Shown here: positions 60,640-64,000 of the stretch, piece by piece
Position numbering within the stretch: the first letter of the stretch is position 1
How the letters are laid out: every line of letters begins with the position of its first letter
NCBI GenBank assembly: GCA_022792295.1
Contig: JAAWAR010000028.1
Span: 1 to 64,000, forward strand
Length of the DNA: 64,000 bases
Direction: 5' to 3'
From: Lachnospiraceae bacterium
GTDB lineage: Bacteria; Bacillota; Clostridia; Lachnospirales; Lachnospiraceae
The notes under the pieces: generated by a model
What the model saw: the letters and a program-made list of their open reading frames with translations, nothing else
What the model was told of the DNA's origin: nothing
Database searches by the model: none
Position numbers and translations under genes: made by a program

Positions 60640-63600
60640 TCAAATCCCTTCTTTACCGGGCGTTGTTTCCTGCGTCTGGACAACACCGTCAAGCGTCCAG
60701 GCTCCGGAACCATCTACGGTATATCCATCCGGTGTCACCGTGTCGGAATACATATATCCATCCGGTTTGGCCAGGCAGTAGCATCTGCCGTCCACCCAGC
60801 GCCAGCCTGTCGCCATCTGCCCGCCGCTCTCAAAATAATACCAGCGTCCTCCTATAAGATGCCAGCCCTTGTACATGCGCCCCAGGCTTCCGTCCGCTTT
60901 GTCGTGCAGGTAATACCAAAAGGCCCCTTTCGAATCGAAGTACCAGCCCGTATGCAGCTTCCCGTCATCGTCAAACCGAAACCAGGAGGCGCTTTCCTGC
61001 CCAGCCCCTGCATAGGGATTGTGGATATAAGCCCATTCCTTCGCATACGTTCGCCCTCCCTCTGTAAACAGCCAGTTTCCGGCTCCGTCCTGTACCCAAG
61101 TCCCCATGACCGCGCCCTTTGGCGTCTCTGCCAGCACTCTTGTCGTCCCTGATGTGGTTATCCCGAGCGAGGAGCGTTTTGCGGCCGAGCCTTGCGAGCC
61201 TCCTGAGCTGCCCGTGGAATAGGTCTTATTTACAAGCCTGAACTTTAAAAGCACCTCTGCCGTCTTCGATGCCTGGCCTGCTCTTGCCGTTACCTGCACT
61301 CTTTGCTCTGCGGTATACGGATATTTTTTTATGGCCTCTGTAATCCAGGCAGCGTCTGTAATCGGCACAAAAAGTCCGTCATCCGTCACGGAGAGTATGT
61401 CCGTATCCGTCTCCCACTCTACCTTTTTCTTTGCTTCTTTGGGATAAACGGCCGCATTCAATTTTTGCCCGCCCGCCCCGCTCCAGGTAAGCGTAGGTTT
61501 CCCCGCCGGTCCGGTCTTTGTAAGCAGCATGTCAAACTCCAGTGCCTTCTGATTAAGCTCCACACGTTCCGGAAGGATTTCTGTCTCGTCTATCGTAGAA
61601 AAACGGATAACCGCTTCACAGAAAGCTGTCTGCCGGTTCCCCAGTGTATCCTTTGCCGTCACAGTCACTTCTGCTTTCCGTTCTCCTGCCCCCGTGCGCT
61701 TTGTATATGGATTTTCCTTATAAACCGCGTCATCGACAGCCATAATATCGCGAATCCACTTAGTATCTTTAACGACATGGAGGCTGGCATTTTTATAGTC
61801 TGCCTCTGCCTCCCCGTTTCCATAGCCTCCTGCCTTTACCGTGAGCAGATTGGTGTCATCCACTGTCCAGGAAACATCCTTTTTATCAAAATAATCCGGT
61901 GAAAATTCGGCCTTCAAGGTCTGCGGAGGCGAGATGAGAACCGTCTCCCTCGGATTTTTCCTGTCTCCCGTAAGCCGCCTGGTGACTGTAAACTCCAGCG
62001 CCGTTTTGTCAAGCGATGCCCCTTCTACGGCCACATGCGTCCGGTCTTTGATCTGGAAAGTCACGAGAATCCGGCAGTTTGCCGCAAGCGGCTTTCCTTC
62101 AAAGCTCGCGGCCGGACGCGTCCTGGCGGTAAGGACAGCCACGCCTCCTTGTATCCCTCCGCCGTAAATCGTATTTGGAATCGTATACCGGTATTCTTTG
62201 TCCGCCTGCTCCCTTTCCAGCCGCTCCTCAATATCCTTAAAAAAATCGGCCTCCAGATTCAGCTCGATGGAGGCGCTTTTTTCCGTATATCCGGACGCAT
62301 CCTCGTCCCCATTGGCCTTCAAAAAAATCAGATCGGCATCGTCAACACTCCAGGCCGTTCTCTTGTCGGCTACGTCGTTGTTTTCTCCGATCACCGATTC
62401 GATCCGCACCTCCTGCACCTCGGTTCCTTCCTCCAGCGCCCCGTTGAGATAACGCGCAATCAGTTTTCCGGACTGCTCTCTGACCTCTGTGACAATGGAG
62501 GGCGACCGTCTGTCTCCGCTTCTCTCCTGAACAACATGAAAGGAAATTTCCTCCGGTACAGTCCCAATCTTTGCCGCCACCTTTTTATACACGGCTGAAA
62601 CCTCCGTATCGTTTTCTGGCATCACAAAACGATAGCTGCCGCCGGTCTGATACGACATAGCGATGCGCTTGCCGGCCGCATCGCTATACGTTGGCGTCCC
62701 ATCCATCTGATACTTTTCCTCCTCCGTATTCCGCGGCGCGGTTGTTACCGTGACCGTATCCCCGGCGGCAACGGCTCCGCGGTGCGATTTATCCAGATCG
62801 TGGCTGTAGGCAGATGAGCCTCTTGCCGTAAGCGTCGCCACGTCATAATAATTCTGTACATTGGCTGCCGTGTCGATCTGAAGAACGGAGACCAGATAGC
62901 CGCGAACCGGACGCCCTACCGCACTGGGTGCAAAATGATCCGGGGAGCAGAGGAACATTTTTACCGCGTCCTCCGTGTCAATGACATGGAGAACCCCTTC
63001 CTCCAGTTCTTCGTAAAAATATCGTCCCTCCTCGGGTTTGCTCCCCCGTCCCTGAACCAACGTATAAAAATTATCTCCGACATGCCAGAACCCGATGTGA
63101 TCCTCATAGGCAAACTGATTGTCCTCCAAAATTCCGCAGCCGCAGACACCGGCCGCAAGCTTCTCCTCGCGGTCCGTAAAAAGATAGGCCAGATCAGCGC
63201 CTGTCTCCGTCCCGTATCGAAAATGAAACCCTGTATCATGTGTACCGATGAAGCTTCCTTCATGGGCCGCACTTCCTAACCCCGAGCTCGCAATCTCCCC
63301 CTCAAACCGGGCCACCTTCAGCCTACCGGAGGCATATTTTCCACTCACGCCTCCGATTGACTGCGAGCCGGCGCCTCCGATGGTCCCCATTACGTGTACG
63401 TTAAAGATATCCGTATCGTTTTGAAAGCCGGCAATCCCGCCGACATAGCCGCCTCCCTGGATTCTTGCGCTTTTCGTGCTCCCTGTATTGACGGTGCAGT
63501 CTACGAGCAGAGACCCGGATGCGTTTCCCACGATGCCCCCTGTATACGTCTCCCTCTTTGTACTGCTGTCGATCGCCACATGATCTGCCGTACAGTTTTC

Positions 63601-64000
63601 TGCCACGCTTTTGTCTGTGAGGATGCCCACCACCCCGCCGGCCGTTCCTTCCGTTTTCAACGTTCCGCTCACGGTAACTCTGTGGATTATGCTGTTTTCT
63701 GCCGTCCCGGCAAGAATCCCGGCCTCTCCTTTTGCGGTGATGACATTTTCAGGCTTCACGGTCAGATCTGTCACCGTTGCTCCCTTTAATGCCCCGAACA
63801 GGCCAACCTGCGTCCAGTTCGGCCTATACATGCGGAAATTGGACACCGTCTTCCCATTCCCGTTAAACGATCCGCAAAACGGAGTTGCCCTTTTTGCCTC
63901 CCGCTCCTCCTCCGTTCGGTAAAAGCCGATTGGCATCCACGCGATGCCCTCCAAATCAATGTCTCTTGTCAATTCGAAATGGGCTCCCGTATAATCACCG
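60640..64000 (-). CDS. secreted GLUG-repeat protein with C-terminal wall-binding repeats (5' end outside window)
   Basis: The open frame runs off the window edge (GDYTGAHFELTRDIDL is the first readable part), so the N-terminus and signal peptide are missing. At least 1119 residues remain. The first ~230 visible residues are GLUG-type repeats (FCGSFNGNGKTVSNFRMY, TAGGVVGILTDKS, YTGGIVGNASGSLL, YVGGIAGFQ). Then come beta-rich Ig-like domains with repeated VxxxAKxxxGxxxT patterns. The C-terminal ~130 residues are choline-binding-type repeats (WFRFDDDGKLHTGWYFDSKG, GGRWYYFESGGQMATGW, TPDGYTVDGSGAW). It is followed by the giant SpaA gene after 43 bp, probably in one operon. Confidence 0.9.
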   Translation of the reverse strand, partial: GDYTGAHFELTRDIDLEGIAWMPIGFYRTEEEREAKRATPFCGSFNGNGKTVSNFRMYRPNWTQVGLFGALKGATVTDLTVKPENVITAKGEAGILAGTAENSIIHRVTVSGTLKTEGTAGGVVGILTDKSVAENCTADHVAIDSSTKRETYTGGIVGNASGSLLVDCTVNTGSTKSARIQGGGYVGGIAGFQNDTDIFNVHVMGTIGGAGSQSIGGVSGKYASGRLKVARFEGEIASSGLGSAAHEGSFIGTHDTGFHFRYGTETGADLAYLFTDREEKLAAGVCGCGILEDNQFAYEDHIGFWHVGDNFYTLVQGRGSKPEEGRYFYEELEEGVLHVIDTEDAVKMFLCSPDHFAPSAVGRPVRGYLVSVLQIDTAANVQNYYDVATLTARGSSAYSHDLDKSHRGAVAAGDTVTVTTAPRNTEEEKYQMDGTPTYSDAAGKRIAMSYQTGGSYRFVMPENDTEVSAVYKKVAAKIGTVPEEISFHVVQERSGDRRSPSIVTEVREQSGKLIARYLNGALEEGTEVQEVRIESVIGENNDVADKRTAWSVDDADLIFLKANGDEDASGYTEKSASIELNLEADFFKDIEERLEREQADKEYRYTIPNTIYGGGIQGGVAVLTARTRPAASFEGKPLAANCRILVTFQIKDRTHVAVEGASLDKTALEFTVTRRLTGDRKNPRETVLISPPQTLKAEFSPDYFDKKDVSWTVDDTNLLTVKAGGYGNGEAEADYKNASLHVVKDTKWIRDIMAVDDAVYKENPYTKRTGAGERKAEVTVTAKDTLGNRQTAFCEAVIRFSTIDETEILPERVELNQKALEFDMLLTKTGPAGKPTLTWSGAGGQKLNAAVYPKEAKKKVEWETDTDILSVTDDGLFVPITDAAWITEAIKKYPYTAEQRVQVTARAGQASKTAEVLLKFRLVNKTYSTGSSGGSQGSAAKRSSLGITTSGTTRVLAETPKGAVMGTWVQDGAGNWLFTEGGRTYAKEWAYIHNPYAGAGQESASWFRFDDDGKLHTGWYFDSKGAFWYYLHDKADGSLGRMYKGWHLIGGRWYYFESGGQMATGWRWVDGRCYCLAKPDGYMYSDTVTPDGYTVDGSGAWTLDGVVQTQETTPGKEGI

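Noticed and set aside
60544..61152. A 202-codon plus-strand frame opposite the wall-repeat gene
   Set aside because: It is antisense to the choline-binding-type repeats, which are unmistakable on the minus strand.
1..64000. tRNA, rRNA, CRISPR arrays, insertion sequences, prophage
   Set aside because: On reading the gaps I found no tRNA-like GTTCGA stems, no regularly spaced repeats and no transposase or phage genes; a dedicated scan (tRNAscan-SE, ISfinder) would be decisive.

Overview
The window reads as a chromosomal segment of an anaerobic, spore-forming Clostridia, most likely Lachnospiraceae. This is a family-level inference. It rests on moderate GC content, AAGGAGG-type ribosome binding sites, sigma-A-like promoters, MecA, SpmB, an FMN riboswitch with RibU, a PPi-type phosphofructokinase, meso-diaminopimelate dehydrogenase, class B sortase and a very large SpaA-domain surface protein. 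I see no rRNA, tRNA, CRISPR array, phage or transposase. Most genes lie on the minus strand in short operons.

Layout. 1-7.0 kb: Lrp regulator, AIR-synthase-like protein, VanW protein, a 38-residue membrane peptide, DEDDh exonuclease, B12-type radical SAM protein, dCMP deaminase and the tRNA t6A enzyme Sua5/TsaC. Sua5 sits behind a structured leader and a terminator-like hairpin. 7.3-9.0 kb: a creatininase-family hydrolase and RibU under one FMN riboswitch. 9.5-13.4 kb: DMT exporter, cell-wall amidase, GH18-type glycosidase and a small unknown. 13.5-15.5 kb: a Ser/Thr kinase fused to a degenerate P-loop domain, plus a separate degenerate P-loop protein. The kinase appears to start at ATC. 15.7-19 kb: MecA, a CAP-domain wall-binding protein, a DUF1858 protein, and a cold-shock protein with a long hairpin-bearing leader. 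19.4-25.4 kb: MalQ with a PucR/CdaR-type regulator, YjjG phosphatase, a metallo-hydrolase, and a chemoreceptor with a sigma-D-like promoter. 25.5-26.2 kb: decayed gene remnants, including a LysR pseudogene. 26.2-33.7 kb: HD-GYP response regulator, sortase B, metallo-hydrolase, and an LRR / VWA / MoxR ATPase / radical SAM operon. 33.7-43.1 kb: two MATE exporters, Hpt protein, Ddh, then a metG-traX-tatD-rsmA-hydrolase-MATE gene string. 43.3-48.7 kb: DUF885 lipoprotein, nitroreductase, PFK, MarR regulator, SpmB and an Spx/ArsC-like protein. 48.7-64 kb: three secreted or surface proteins in one minus-strand cluster, dominated by a 3667-residue SpaA/Cna-B-type protein ending in FPKTG. The left neighbour in transcription order, a GLUG plus wall-binding-repeat protein, is cut by the window edge.

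The most noteworthy items are: the creatininase homologue under FMN control; the structured RNA and terminator directly in front of sua5; the three-gene giant surface-protein cluster; the MoxR-VWA-LRR operon, whose VWA partner has lost the peptidase glutamate; and the kinase with a likely ATC start paired with two lysine-less P-loop domains.
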